From Mycolicibacterium cosmeticum (lineage in GTDB: Bacteria > Actinomycetota > Actinomycetes > Mycobacteriales > Mycobacteriaceae): a stretch of 64,000 bases of DNA. Numbering within the stretch: the stretch's first letter is position 1; each line of letters starts with the position of its first letter. Under the pieces are notes generated by a model. It was not told the DNA's origin and searched no databases. It saw only the letters and a list, made by a program, of their open reading frames with translations. The stretch spans positions 1,302,001 to 1,366,000 of the forward strand of contig NZ_CCBB010000001.1 in NCBI RefSeq assembly GCF_000613185.1. The letters run 5' to 3'. The translations under genes and the position numbers were made by a program. Positions 42,630 to 51,128 of this stretch are shown here, piece after piece.

Positions 42630-44165
42630 TCAACACCGCAGGCCGGCCGGTGGCGGTGTCAGGCCGACCAGGAAGTTCACCACGGCGGTGTCCACGCAGG
42701 CGTCGCCGTTGAAGACGACGGTGTGCTGCGTGCCGTCGAAGGTGATCAGTGAGGCGTCCAGTTCGCGGGCCAGGTCGACCCCGGCCTGATACGGCGTCGC
42801 CGGGTCGTGGGTGGTGGACACCACCACTGCCTTGCCGGCGCCCAGCGGCGACGCCTGGTGCGGCACGGTGGTCGCCGGCACCGGCCACAACGCACACATG
42901 TCGCGGGGCGCGTACCCCGTGAAGGTGCCGTACTCCATGAACGGCGCGGCCGCCCGCGCCCGCCGGTCGGCCTCGGCCCACACCGCGGGATCGGTCGGGT
43001 ACGGCGCGTCGACACAGCGGATCGCGGCGAACGCATCCTGCTGGTTGCCGTAGCGCCCGTTCTCGTCACGGTGCCAGTAGTCGTCGGCCAGCGTCAGCAG
43101 ATCCCCCGCGTCGGTGCCGCGGGCCAGGCCGAGCAGCCCGCTGGTGAGGTACTTCCAGTACCGCTGGGTGTAGAGCGCGTTGGCGGTGCCGGTGATGGCG
43201 TCGGCGTAGCCGAGCCCGCGCGGGTCCGAGGTGCCGCCGGGGCGCTGCACCAGCGGGTCGATCAGTTGGTGGTAGCGGGCGGAGAACTGCGCGGGATCGG
43301 TGCCCAGCGGGCAGTCCGGTGAACGCGCGCAGTCGGTGGCGTAGTCGGTGAACGCCTCCTGGAAACCGGCCAGCTGGTTGACGTTCTCGCTGATCGGGTC
43401 CGAGCCGGGGTCGACCGCGCCGTCGAGCACCATCGCGCGGACGCGGTCGGGGTAGCGGTCGGCGTAGGCGGCGCCGAGTTCGGTGCCGTAGGAGAACCCG
43501 AGATAGTTGATCTGCTCGTCACCGAGCGCGGCCCGCACCACGTCCATGTCCCTGGCCGCCGACGCGGTACCGATATTGGCCAGGAACTCGCGTCCCATCC
43601 GGTCCAGGCAAGACTGGGCGAACTGCCGGTAGACGTCCTCGATGTGCGCCACCCCGGCCGGGCTGTAGTCGGCCAGCGGCTCGCGCCGGTAGGCGTCGAA
43701 TTCGGCGTCGGTGCGGCACCGCAGCTGCGGGGTCGAATAGCCCACCCCGCGCGGGTCGAAGCCGACCAGGTCGAAACTCTGCCGGATGGCCGTGCCGTCC
43801 AGCGCGGCGGCCATGCCCGCCACGGTGTCCACCGCCGACGCGCCAGGGCCACCGGGGTTCACCATCAGCGTGCCGATTCGCTGCCCGGTGGCGGGCACCC
43901 GGATGACGGCCAATTGTGCTTGCGCCCCTTGCAAATCGGGGGCATCCCAGTTCACCGGCACCGGCACGTCGGCGCATTGCGCGGTCGGCAGCGCCTGGGT
44001 CACCAGCGGACTGGCGGCGAAGAAACGCTGGCAACTGCCCCACACCGCGGGCTGGCCGTAGCTCGACTCCGGCGCCGCCTGCGCGGGCGCACACCACGTG
44101 CCGGCCGTGATCGGGAGGGCCAGCAGCACCGCGAAAACCCTGCCCGCCAGCCACATGGCGCTCAT
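42630..44165 (-). CDS. Secreted Hip1-type alpha/beta hydrolase (TAP-like C-terminus), non-lipidated paralogue
   Basis: This 511-residue hydrolase has a Sec signal ending AQA and no lipobox cysteine at the cleavage site, unlike its neighbour. The catalytic triad is S225 in GFSYG, D454 in THDPATPYQ and H481 in GTQHTVVF. The N-terminal alpha/beta hydrolase core with NPGGPG and the C-terminal TAP-like domain match the Hip1/CaeA family (Rv2223c in M. tuberculosis). It probably cleaves peptides or esters in the envelope. An in-frame ATG four codons later is an alternative start. Confidence 0.92.
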   Translation of the reverse strand: MSAMWLAGRVFAVLLALPITAGTWCAPAQAAPESSYGQPAVWGSCQRFFAASPLVTQALPTAQCADVPVPVNWDAPDLQGAQAQLAVIRVPATGQRIGTLMVNPGGPGASAVDTVAGMAAALDGTAIRQSFDLVGFDPRGVGYSTPQLRCRTDAEFDAYRREPLADYSPAGVAHIEDVYRQFAQSCLDRMGREFLANIGTASAARDMDVVRAALGDEQINYLGFSYGTELGAAYADRYPDRVRAMVLDGAVDPGSDPISENVNQLAGFQEAFTDYATDCARSPDCPLGTDPAQFSARYHQLIDPLVQRPGGTSDPRGLGYADAITGTANALYTQRYWKYLTSGLLGLARGTDAGDLLTLADDYWHRDENGRYGNQQDAFAAIRCVDAPYPTDPAVWAEADRRARAAAPFMEYGTFTGYAPRDMCALWPVPATTVPHQASPLGAGKAVVVSTTHDPATPYQAGVDLARELDASLITFDGTQHTVVFNGDACVDTAVVNFLVGLTPPPAGLRC

Positions 44166-44247
44166 GTTCGCACAGCGAATCTCACGGGTCTTGCCCAGTG
44201 TCACCGCGGTGACGATCAGCAATCAGACGGTGATACGGCCGTTATCT

Positions 44248-45756
44248 CTAGCACCGGGCGCCGGGCGGCGGCACCACCACGTCCACAAGGTATTTCGCGG
44301 CGATGTCGTCCACGCACGTGTTGCCCTGGAACACCACGGTGTGCTGGGTGCCCTCGAAGGTCAGCAACGCGCCGCCGAGCTGCTTGGCCAGGTCCACCCC
44401 GGCCTGATACGGGGTCGCCGGGTCGTTGGTGGTGGACACCACCAACGTGGGCGGCAGGCCCGACACCTTGAGTTGATGCGGGGTGGAGGTCGGCGGCACC
44501 GGCCAGAAGGCGCAGGTGCCCAGCGGGGCGTGCCCGGTGAAGTCGCCGTAGCTCATGAACGGGGCGACCTCGCGGGCCCTGCGGTCCTCGTCGACGACGG
44601 TCGCGCGGTCGGTGATCGGCGGCTCGTCGACGCAGTTCACCGCGACCCGCACATCGGTCGAGTTGTTGTAATGCCCGTCGGCGTCGCGGCCCATGTACAG
44701 GTCGGCCAGCGCCAGCATGGTGTCGCCGCGGCCGTTCTTCAGCTCGGTCAGCCCCTTGGTGAGGTGGCGCCACAGGTTCGGCGAGTACAGCGGCAGGATG
44801 GTGCCGACGATGGCGTCGCTGTAGCTCAGGCCGCGCGGGTCCTTGGTCGGGGCGGGCTTGTCCACCAGCGGGTTCACCAGCGAGTGGTACACGTCGACGG
44901 CCTTGGCCGGGTCGGTGCCCAGCGGGCAGTCCGGGTTGGTCGCGCAGTCGGCGGCGTAGTTGTCGAACGCGGTCTGGAACGCCTTGGCCTGCCGGATGTC
45001 GGCCTCCACCGGATCGGCGTTCGGGTCCACCGCGCCGTCCAGGATCATCGCGCGCACCTTGTCGGGGAACAGCTCCGCGTAGGTGCCGCCGATGCGGGTG
45101 CCGTACGAGTAGCCGAGGTAGGTCAGCTTGTCGTCCCCGACGGCCTGCCGCATGGCGTCCAGATCCTTTGCCACGCTGACGGTCCCGACGTTCTCCAGGA
45201 ATTCGTCACCCATCTTCTGCTGGCAGCGTGCCACGAAGTCCTTGGTCTCGGCCTCGATGTGGGCCACCCCTTCGGGGCTGTAGTCCACCTGCGGGTCGGC
45301 CCGCAGCCGGTCGTTGTCCTCGTCGGAGTTGCACCACAGCGCCGGCTTGGAGGACCCGACGCCGCGCGGGTCGAAGCCGACCAGGTCGAAGTGCTGGCGC
45401 ACCGACTCGGGCATGGTGCCCACCAGCGACACCGCCGATTCGACGCCGGACTCCCCCGGCCCGCCCGGATTGACGAACAGCGTGCCGATCTTCTGCCCGG
45501 TGGCCTTGAAGCGGATCATCGCCAGCTGCGCGACGTCGCCGTCGGGCTTGTCGTAGTTCACCGGCACCGAGATGAAGCCGCACTCGGCGCCGGACGGGAT
45601 CCGCGACTCACCGGAGGACGCCTTGCACGGCGCCCACTGCACCGGGCTGCCGGGCCGCGGCGCGGAGATGACCGCTCGCCCGTCGACGACATTGCTGCAT
45701 GCTGTGACGAGGAGCAGCGCCGAGGCGGCCGCGAGAATGCCGCGCGTGAACTTCAT
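44248..45756 (-). CDS. caeA: Hip1/CaeA-type serine hydrolase lipoprotein
   Basis: This 502-residue lipoprotein has the lipobox LVTAC with lipidation at C20. The catalytic triad is S217 (GYSYG), D445 (NDPATPYQ) and H472 (TQHTVVF), with the NPGGPGESG oxyanion region. It matches Rv2224c (Hip1/CaeA), a cell-envelope serine protease that cleaves GroEL2 and shapes envelope properties. The ATG at 45756 gives the correct signal; the frame extends six codons upstream. It lies upstream of its non-lipidated paralogue on the same strand. Confidence 0.94.
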   Translation of the reverse strand: MKFTRGILAAASALLLVTACSNVVDGRAVISAPRPGSPVQWAPCKASSGESRIPSGAECGFISVPVNYDKPDGDVAQLAMIRFKATGQKIGTLFVNPGGPGESGVESAVSLVGTMPESVRQHFDLVGFDPRGVGSSKPALWCNSDEDNDRLRADPQVDYSPEGVAHIEAETKDFVARCQQKMGDEFLENVGTVSVAKDLDAMRQAVGDDKLTYLGYSYGTRIGGTYAELFPDKVRAMILDGAVDPNADPVEADIRQAKAFQTAFDNYAADCATNPDCPLGTDPAKAVDVYHSLVNPLVDKPAPTKDPRGLSYSDAIVGTILPLYSPNLWRHLTKGLTELKNGRGDTMLALADLYMGRDADGHYNNSTDVRVAVNCVDEPPITDRATVVDEDRRAREVAPFMSYGDFTGHAPLGTCAFWPVPPTSTPHQLKVSGLPPTLVVSTTNDPATPYQAGVDLAKQLGGALLTFEGTQHTVVFQGNTCVDDIAAKYLVDVVVPPPGARC

Positions 45757-45798
45757 GGCTGACCATGCTGCCATGGGTGCCCATCGCGGCTGGTGAGG

Positions 45799-47190
45799 CT
45801 ACCCGGTGACGTCCAGCAACTCGTCGAGCGCGACGGCGAAATCGTCGGCCATGTCCCACAGGTCGGGCAGCAATTCCGGGCAGGAGATGATGCCGACGTC
45901 GAGCTTGCCGTTGAGCGACATGACGGTGATGTTCAGTCCCGAGCCGTGGAAGATCGGGCCGAGCGGGTACATCGCCTTGACCTCGGAGCCGAGCAGATAC
46001 AGCGGGACCTGCGGGCCCGGCACGTTGGAGACCACCAGGTTGTGCACGGGCACCGCCGCCGACAGGTTGCTACGCGCGTAGACGCGCATCGCGATGCCGA
46101 ACACCGCCGGGGCCGCGAACTGCGACCAGTCCTGCAGCAGGGTGGCACCGATCGCCGAACTGTGTTGTTTGGCAGTTGAATTGGCCGCCGCGATGGCCAT
46201 CAGCCGCTCGGCCGGGTCTTCGATGTTGGTGTGCAGCGAGGAGAACATTCCCGACACCTGGTTGCGGCCGGGCCGGTCGGACTTCTCGTGCACCGACACC
46301 GGGATCATCGCCACCAGCGACGAATCGGGCAGTTCGCCACGATCGAGCAGGAACCGCCGCAGCACGCCGGACACCAGCGCCATCACCACGTCGTTGACCT
46401 TGACGCCGAAGTGGGCCCGCACCTTCTTGACGTCGTCGAGATCCAGCTCGGCGAACGCGATGTTGCGATGCCCGGTCACGTTGGCGTTGAACGCCGTCTT
46501 GGGGGCGGCGAACGGCGCGGCCATGGTGAGGCCCTTGGTGGCCCGGCGCGCCGTGTCGATGACCGTCGAGACGGTGGAGGGCAGCACGTTCATCAACTTC
46601 AGCGGGCGGGTCGCGAATTTGATGGCGCCGTTGACGGCGATCTCCAGTTCGGACGCCCCACCGGCGCCCGGCACCGGGTCCGGCGGCGGCGCGTCGGGTT
46701 CGGTGCTGCACAGCGTGGACATCAGGTTGGCACCGGTGACGCCGTCGACGGCGGCGTGGTGCACCTTGGTCATCAACGCCAGTTTGCCGCCGGCGTGGGC
46801 GTCGGTGCCCGCGACGTTCTCGATGACCCACATCTCCCACAGCGGGCGGCTGCGGTCCAGCGGCAGCGACGCGATGTGCCCGCAGATCTCGGCGAGTTCG
46901 GCGCGGCCGCCGGGGGCGGGCAGCCCGATCCGGTGCAGGTGGCGCTGCACGTCAAAATCGTTGTCCTCCACCCACACCGGGTGATCCGGATTGAATCGGC
47001 TGTCGGCGAGTTTCTCGCGGAATTCCGGCATCGCCTTGACCCGCATGGCCAGCTCGTCGTGCAGCCGGTCGAAGGTGTAGCCGCCCGGCACCGTCGAGGT
47101 GTCCAGTTCCAGGATGGAGCACACATGCAAGGGCTGCGCCGCGGTTTCGAGGTACAGGAAGCTGGCGTCGAGTCCGCTCAGTCTTTGCAT
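45799..47190 (-). CDS. WS/DGAT-family acyltransferase (triacylglycerol/wax ester synthase)
   Basis: This 463-residue acyl-CoA:diacylglycerol acyltransferase has the HHxxxDG catalytic motif in [12 protein letters not shown] and the family opening [16 protein letters not shown]. The middle PVSVHE and the late NVPGP stretches are also typical. It makes storage triacylglycerols or wax esters at the membrane. Mycobacteria carry many such paralogues, so the specific role is unknown. The ATG at 47190 follows a leaderless promoter; the frame is open upstream. It is divergent from panB. Confidence 0.94.
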   Translation of the reverse strand: MQRLSGLDASFLYLETAAQPLHVCSILELDTSTVPGGYTFDRLHDELAMRVKAMPEFREKLADSRFNPDHPVWVEDNDFDVQRHLHRIGLPAPGGRAELAEICGHIASLPLDRSRPLWEMWVIENVAGTDAHAGGKLALMTKVHHAAVDGVTGANLMSTLCSTEPDAPPPDPVPGAGGASELEIAVNGAIKFATRPLKLMNVLPSTVSTVIDTARRATKGLTMAAPFAAPKTAFNANVTGHRNIAFAELDLDDVKKVRAHFGVKVNDVVMALVSGVLRRFLLDRGELPDSSLVAMIPVSVHEKSDRPGRNQVSGMFSSLHTNIEDPAERLMAIAAANSTAKQHSSAIGATLLQDWSQFAAPAVFGIAMRVYARSNLSAAVPVHNLVVSNVPGPQVPLYLLGSEVKAMYPLGPIFHGSGLNITVMSLNGKLDVGIISCPELLPDLWDMADDFAVALDELLDVTG

Positions 47191-47197
47191 GACGCCG

Positions 47198-47203
47198 ATG
47201 GTA
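47198..47203 (-). promoter_or_regulatory. Leaderless -10 box of the WS/DGAT gene
   Basis: On the minus strand TACCAT lies seven bases before the ATG at 47190. Confidence 0.45.
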
Positions 47204-47349
47204 GGTCTGCACCGCCGCGATGTGAGCAAATCCACTTAACCCGTCGTTCACGTTCGCGATCGTGGGTGGCAGACTGGCTGTGTCAGACGACCCGGGGACC
47301 GAGCAACGGCCTCGAGGATCAACCCGACAACACACATCGAGGGACAATG

Positions 47350-48195
47350 ATGTCTGAGCAGTCTGTCTATGGTGCGACCACCACGAGCACTGCCACCCCG
47401 CGGACCAAGGTCCGCACCCATCACCTGCAGAAGTGGAAGGCCGAAGGCCATAAGTGGGCCATGCTCACCGCCTACGACTTCTCCACCGCCCGCATCTTCG
47501 ACGACGCAGGCATTCCGGTGCTGCTGGTCGGCGACTCGGCCGCCAACGTCGTGTACGGCTATGACACCACGGTGCGGGTCACCGTCGACGAGCTCATCCC
47601 GCTGGTGAGCGCCGTCGTCCGCGGTGCCGAGCATGCCCTGGTGGTGGCGGATCTGCCGTTCGGTAGCTACGAGTCCAGCCCGGCTCAGGCCCTGGCGACG
47701 GCGACCCGGTTCATGAAGGAGACCGGCGCCCACGCGGTGAAGCTGGAGGGCGGCGAGCGGGTGGCCGAGCAGATCGCCACACTGACCCAGGCCGGGATCC
47801 CGGTCATCGCGCACATCGGCTTCACCCCGCAGAGCGTCAACAGCCTGGGCGGGTACCGGGTCCAGGGCCGCGGTGACGCCGGCGACCAGACCATCCACGA
47901 CGCGATCGCGGTGGCCGAGGCCGGTGCGGTGGCGGTGGTGCTGGAGATGGTGCCCGCCGAGCTGGCCACTCAGATCACCGGCAAACTGACCATCCCCACC
48001 ATCGGCATCGGCGCGGGCCCCAACTGCGACGCCCAGGTGCTGGTGTGGCAGGACATGGCCGGGCTGACCTCGGGCAAGACCGCGAAGTTCGTCAAGAAGT
48101 TCGCCCAGATCGGCGACGTACTGCGCAGCGCCGCAACGCAATACGCCGACGAGGTGGCCGCCGGGGTCTTCCCGGCGCAGGAGCACTCCTACTAG
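47350..48195 (+). CDS. panB: 3-methyl-2-oxobutanoate hydroxymethyltransferase PanB
   Basis: This 281-residue enzyme makes ketopantoate from alpha-ketoisovalerate and methylene-tetrahydrofolate, the first committed step of pantothenate synthesis. Family motifs include [42 protein letters not shown] and [17 protein letters not shown]. The ATG at 47350 has GAGGG about six bases upstream; another ATG is one codon earlier. The length equals that of M. tuberculosis PanB. The stop overlaps the convergent enoyl-CoA hydratase stop. Confidence 0.96.
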   Translation: MSEQSVYGATTTSTATPRTKVRTHHLQKWKAEGHKWAMLTAYDFSTARIFDDAGIPVLLVGDSAANVVYGYDTTVRVTVDELIPLVSAVVRGAEHALVVADLPFGSYESSPAQALATATRFMKETGAHAVKLEGGERVAEQIATLTQAGIPVIAHIGFTPQSVNSLGGYRVQGRGDAGDQTIHDAIAVAEAGAVAVVLEMVPAELATQITGKLTIPTIGIGAGPNCDAQVLVWQDMAGLTSGKTAKFVKKFAQIGDVLRSAATQYADEVAAGVFPAQEHSY

Positions 48196-48971
48196 GAGAA
48201 TTCCGGGGCACGCTTGCCCAGGAACGCCGCGACACCTTCTCTGCCGTCCGGAGCGGAGGCATTCGCAGCGATATGGCGCGCCTCCTGCTCCAGCTGGGTC
48301 TCGTACCCGGCGGAGTAGGTGTTCAGCAACAGCTTCTTGACCGAGGCGTTGGATCCGCGCGCACCGGCAGCCACCTTGGCGGCCAGCGCTTCCAGCCACT
48401 GCGGCAGCTCGGCGTCGGGCACCACCTCGGTGACCAGACCCCAGGCCAGCGCCTCGGGCGCCGTGAGTACCCGGTTGGTGATCATCAGATCCTGGGTGCG
48501 ACGCAGACCCACCAGGCGCGGCAACACGTAGGACGCGCCGCCGTCCGGGCTCAGGCCGGCCTTGGTGTAGGCCATGGTGAACGACGCCGATTCGGCCGCC
48601 AGCACCAGATCCCCCGAGACGCCCAGCGAGAACCCGGCGCCGGCGGCCACACCGTTGACGGCGGTGATCAGTACGGCGTCCATCCTGGCGAAGGTCGACA
48701 TCGCGCGGTGCAGGTCGTCGGCGATGCCCTTGACGAACACCCCCGGATCGGGCGCGGCGGCCATCGCCTTGAGATCGCCGCCGGCGCAGAAGAACCGTCC
48801 CGCGCCGGTCAGGGTGACCACCTTGGTGCCCGCGGTATCGCACAGCGTGGCCGCGGCGGCCAGGTCGCGGGTCATCGTGTCGTTCATCCCGTTGGCCGCG
48901 TCCGGCCGGTTCAGCACGATGCTGGTGACGGGCCCGGACTGGGTGAACGTCAGCGTCTCGAATTCGGTCAT
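48192..48971 (-). CDS. Enoyl-CoA hydratase/isomerase family protein
   Basis: This 259-residue crotonase-fold protein has the oxyanion-hole stretches [11 protein letters not shown] and [12 protein letters not shown] and the C-terminal [17 protein letters not shown] of the family. In the usual hydratase one catalytic glutamate lies in the [14 protein letters not shown] region; here the position reads D, as in several isomerase-like members. The exact reaction is therefore unclear. The gene lies 13 bases after the TetR gene on the same strand and may be cotranscribed with it. Confidence 0.9.
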   Translation of the reverse strand: MTEFETLTFTQSGPVTSIVLNRPDAANGMNDTMTRDLAAAATLCDTAGTKVVTLTGAGRFFCAGGDLKAMAAAPDPGVFVKGIADDLHRAMSTFARMDAVLITAVNGVAAGAGFSLGVSGDLVLAAESASFTMAYTKAGLSPDGGASYVLPRLVGLRRTQDLMITNRVLTAPEALAWGLVTEVVPDAELPQWLEALAAKVAAGARGSNASVKKLLLNTYSAGYETQLEQEARHIAANASAPDGREGVAAFLGKRAPEFS

Positions 48972-48984
48972 GGCGCAAACGCTA

Positions 48985-49653
48985 TTACGTCGCCGCCGCG
49001 GTCTGTAATGCGAGTCGGGTTTCGGCGGCCGCCCGCAGCACCGCGAAATCGCCGTCGTACCCCAGCGTGCGCAGCGCGCCGTCGGCGCTGATCCACGGTT
49101 GGTCGGGCGGGCAGGCCCCGTCGTCGGACCGCCGGTTGATGGTCGACTCGGCCAGCCGGAACGGCAGATCGTCGGCGTCGGCGGGCCCCGCGTACTCGGC
49201 GATCACCGTCGCGGCCAGGACGCGATAGCGCTCGCGCAGTTCGGCGCGCCGGCGGCGGAACTGCCCGAACCGGTCCACCCGGAGTTCGGGCAGCAGGTAC
49301 AGCGCGCCCAGGTTCCATCGGCTGCCGCACAGCTGGGTGACGTCCGCGACGATCAACGTGTACAGCTGCCCCGCCGCGGGGCCACCTTCGCCGTCGAGTT
49401 CGGCGGCCAGCCGCAGGGGCGCCTCCACCGTGCCCGCCAGCAGCGCGTCCAGGATGTCGTCCTTGGTGGCGAAGTGGTGATAGAGCGAGGCCTGCCGCAT
49501 CCCGACGGCGTCGGCGATCCGCCGGGTGGAGGTGTTGGCGTATCCGTGCTCGGTGAACAGTTCCGCCGCGGCGTCGAGGATCTCGTCGCGCGGGGTGTGC
49601 CCCGGCCTGCGGGGTTGCTCGAGCCTCGGACGTCCACGGCCATCGGTGCTCAT
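48985..49653 (-). CDS. amtR: TetR-family regulator, AmtR-type nitrogen regulator
   Basis: This 222-residue TetR protein has the helix-turn-helix TSTRRIADAVGMRQASLYHHFATKDDIL. Its N-terminal GRPR...PRREILDA-like region and the ligand-domain stretch SRWNLGALYLLPELR strongly resemble corynebacterial AmtR, the repressor of nitrogen-assimilation genes. In M. smegmatis an AmtR homologue is encoded near panB, as here, and controls urea-type degradation genes. A perfect AmtR-type palindrome lies 24 bases upstream of this gene and 83 bases before the divergent DUF1989 operon, so it probably represses both. Confidence 0.85.
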   Translation of the reverse strand: MSTDGRGRPRLEQPRRPGHTPRDEILDAAAELFTEHGYANTSTRRIADAVGMRQASLYHHFATKDDILDALLAGTVEAPLRLAAELDGEGGPAAGQLYTLIVADVTQLCGSRWNLGALYLLPELRVDRFGQFRRRRAELRERYRVLAATVIAEYAGPADADDLPFRLAESTINRRSDDGACPPDQPWISADGALRTLGYDGDFAVLRAAAETRLALQTAAAT

Positions 49654-49676
49654 CGGGCCATTGTGGCACTGGCCTT

Positions 49677-49700
49677 AATTTCTATCGTTTGATAGAAATT
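49677..49700. promoter_or_regulatory. AmtR-type operator
   Basis: A perfect inverted repeat with 10-bp arms (49677-49686 and 49691-49700) and a 4-base spacer contains TTTCTAT-N6-ATAGAAA, the corynebacterial AmtR box. It sits between the divergent amtR and DUF1989 operon. Confidence 0.8.
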
Positions 49701-49711
49701 GTCATGCGGAC

Positions 49712-49727
49712 GTAACAACGCCGTCAC
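49712..49727 (+). promoter_or_regulatory. Weak GlnR-like site near the AmtR operator
   Basis: GTAAC-AACGCC-GTCAC fits the first half of the GlnR pattern GTnAC-n6-GnAAC but has one mismatch in the second half. It could add positive nitrogen control to AmtR repression. Confidence 0.25.
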
Positions 49728-49782
49728 GAGCACGGAATGCGTAGCCCTAAAACTTTCAAGTGACAGATAAGGAGGCCGGCAG

Positions 49783-50526
49783 ATGGCAGAAACCAGTTCG
49801 ACCGAGGGTGCGCGGTCCCACGCTCGCGCCCAGGCCGCCACGGCGGCGCTGCGCGTCCCCCAGACCCCGAACGGAGTGACGGAGCTGCGGTGGGCCGAGG
49901 TAGTCCCGGCAGGCTCTTATGCCACCGCGGTGCTGGGCCGCGGAACCCGGCTGCGGCTGGCCGACCCCGCCGGCGGCGCCTGCGCCCACCTGCTGCTGTT
50001 CCGCGCCGACGCCCCGTGGGAGCGGCTCAACGTGGCCGATACCGTCAAGGTGCCCTGGCAGGCGTATCTCGGCACCGGCCATCCCCTGCTGTCCGATCAG
50101 GGCCGGGTACTGGCCACCGTCGTCGCCGACACGTCGCACCGGCACGACACGCTGTGCGGACCGACGCCGGCCGGGCAGGCGCAGCTACTGCTGGGTGTGC
50201 ACAAGCACGGGCTGGACATCCGCGACGTCGCGCCGTCGGTGTCGTTCTTCAAGGGCACCCACGTGCAAGCCGACGGCGGCATCGCCTTCACCGGCACCGC
50301 GGGACCCGGAGGTTCGGTCGACCTGCTGGTGCATCTGCCGGTGGTGGTCGTGTTGTCCAACAGCGCGCACCCGCTCGACCCCGAACCCGAGGTGACCGAT
50401 CTGGACGTGCTGGCCTGGCGCGCCGACGACGAATTGCACACCCCCGCCAACGACGCCCCCGAATACCTGCGCGCCCTGTTCAACACCGAAAGTACTTGGG
50501 CCGCAGCACGAAACGGAGACTTCTGA
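49783..50526 (+). CDS. DUF1989 protein UAAP1 (carboxyguanidine deiminase-type subunit)
   Basis: This 247-residue DUF1989 protein belongs to the urea amidolyase-associated UAAP1 group. DUF1989 pairs beside urea/guanidine carboxylase have been shown in pseudomonads to be carboxyguanidine deiminase subunits (CgdA/CgdB). Visible marks are GARSHARAQA near the N-terminus, DTSHRHDTLCGPT, SFFKGTHVQADG and LSNSAHPLDP; the cysteine pair of the partner is absent here. A perfect AAGGAGG lies before the ATG. It is the first gene of the AmtR-flanked operon and overlaps the next gene by one base. Confidence 0.85.
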   Translation: MAETSSTEGARSHARAQAATAALRVPQTPNGVTELRWAEVVPAGSYATAVLGRGTRLRLADPAGGACAHLLLFRADAPWERLNVADTVKVPWQAYLGTGHPLLSDQGRVLATVVADTSHRHDTLCGPTPAGQAQLLLGVHKHGLDIRDVAPSVSFFKGTHVQADGGIAFTGTAGPGGSVDLLVHLPVVVVLSNSAHPLDPEPEVTDLDVLAWRADDELHTPANDAPEYLRALFNTESTWAAARNGDF

Positions 50527-51128
50527 TGACCACGTTCGAGGTGCCCGCACGCGCACCCTGGTCGGCCGTCGTGCCCGCGGGCCACACGCTGCAGATCGTC
50601 GACCTGCACGGCAACCAGGCCGTGGACACCCTGTTCTACGGGGTCACGCAGGGCCGGCCCGATCCGGCATTGCGCTACAACGCGCAGACAACCGTTGCCG
50701 CCCAACGCAATATCTTCCTGTCCACCGGCTCGGTGCTGCGCGCCTCGGACGGCACCGCCCTGATGACCATCGTGGCGGACGAGGTCGGCAACCACGACAC
50801 CATCGCGGGTGCCTGCTCCAAGGAGTCCAACACGCTGCGCTACGGTCACCACACCGTGCACCAGCACGCGTGCGCGGAGAACTTCCTCGCCGAGGCCACC
50901 CGGTGGGGCATGGGCAAGCGCGACATCGTGTCCAACGTCAACTTCTTCATGTACGTGCCGGTGGAGGACGACGGCACCCTGGGCATCGTGGACGGCCTGT
51001 CGGCGCCGGGCAAGTCGCTGACCCTGCGTGCCGAGATCGACACGCTGGTGCTGGTGTCCAACTGCCCGCAGATCAACAACCCGTGCAACGGTTTCAATCC
51101 GACACCGGTGCAGATGGTGATCGCGTGA
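50526..51128 (+). CDS. DUF1989 protein UAAP2 (carboxyguanidine deiminase-type subunit)
   Basis: This 200-residue DUF1989 protein pairs with the preceding gene. Candidate metal or catalytic residues lie in GNHDTIAGACS, HQHACAENFL and SNCPQINNPCNGFNPTPV; the last is a conserved signature of UAAP2-type proteins. The start overlaps the previous stop (TGATG) and the stop overlaps the GTG of the carboxylase-like gene, so all three are translationally coupled. The likely role is deimination of a carboxylated guanidine-type compound releasing ammonia, inferred from family and context. Confidence 0.85.
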   Translation: MTTFEVPARAPWSAVVPAGHTLQIVDLHGNQAVDTLFYGVTQGRPDPALRYNAQTTVAAQRNIFLSTGSVLRASDGTALMTIVADEVGNHDTIAGACSKESNTLRYGHHTVHQHACAENFLAEATRWGMGKRDIVSNVNFFMYVPVEDDGTLGIVDGLSAPGKSLTLRAEIDTLVLVSNCPQINNPCNGFNPTPVQMVIA

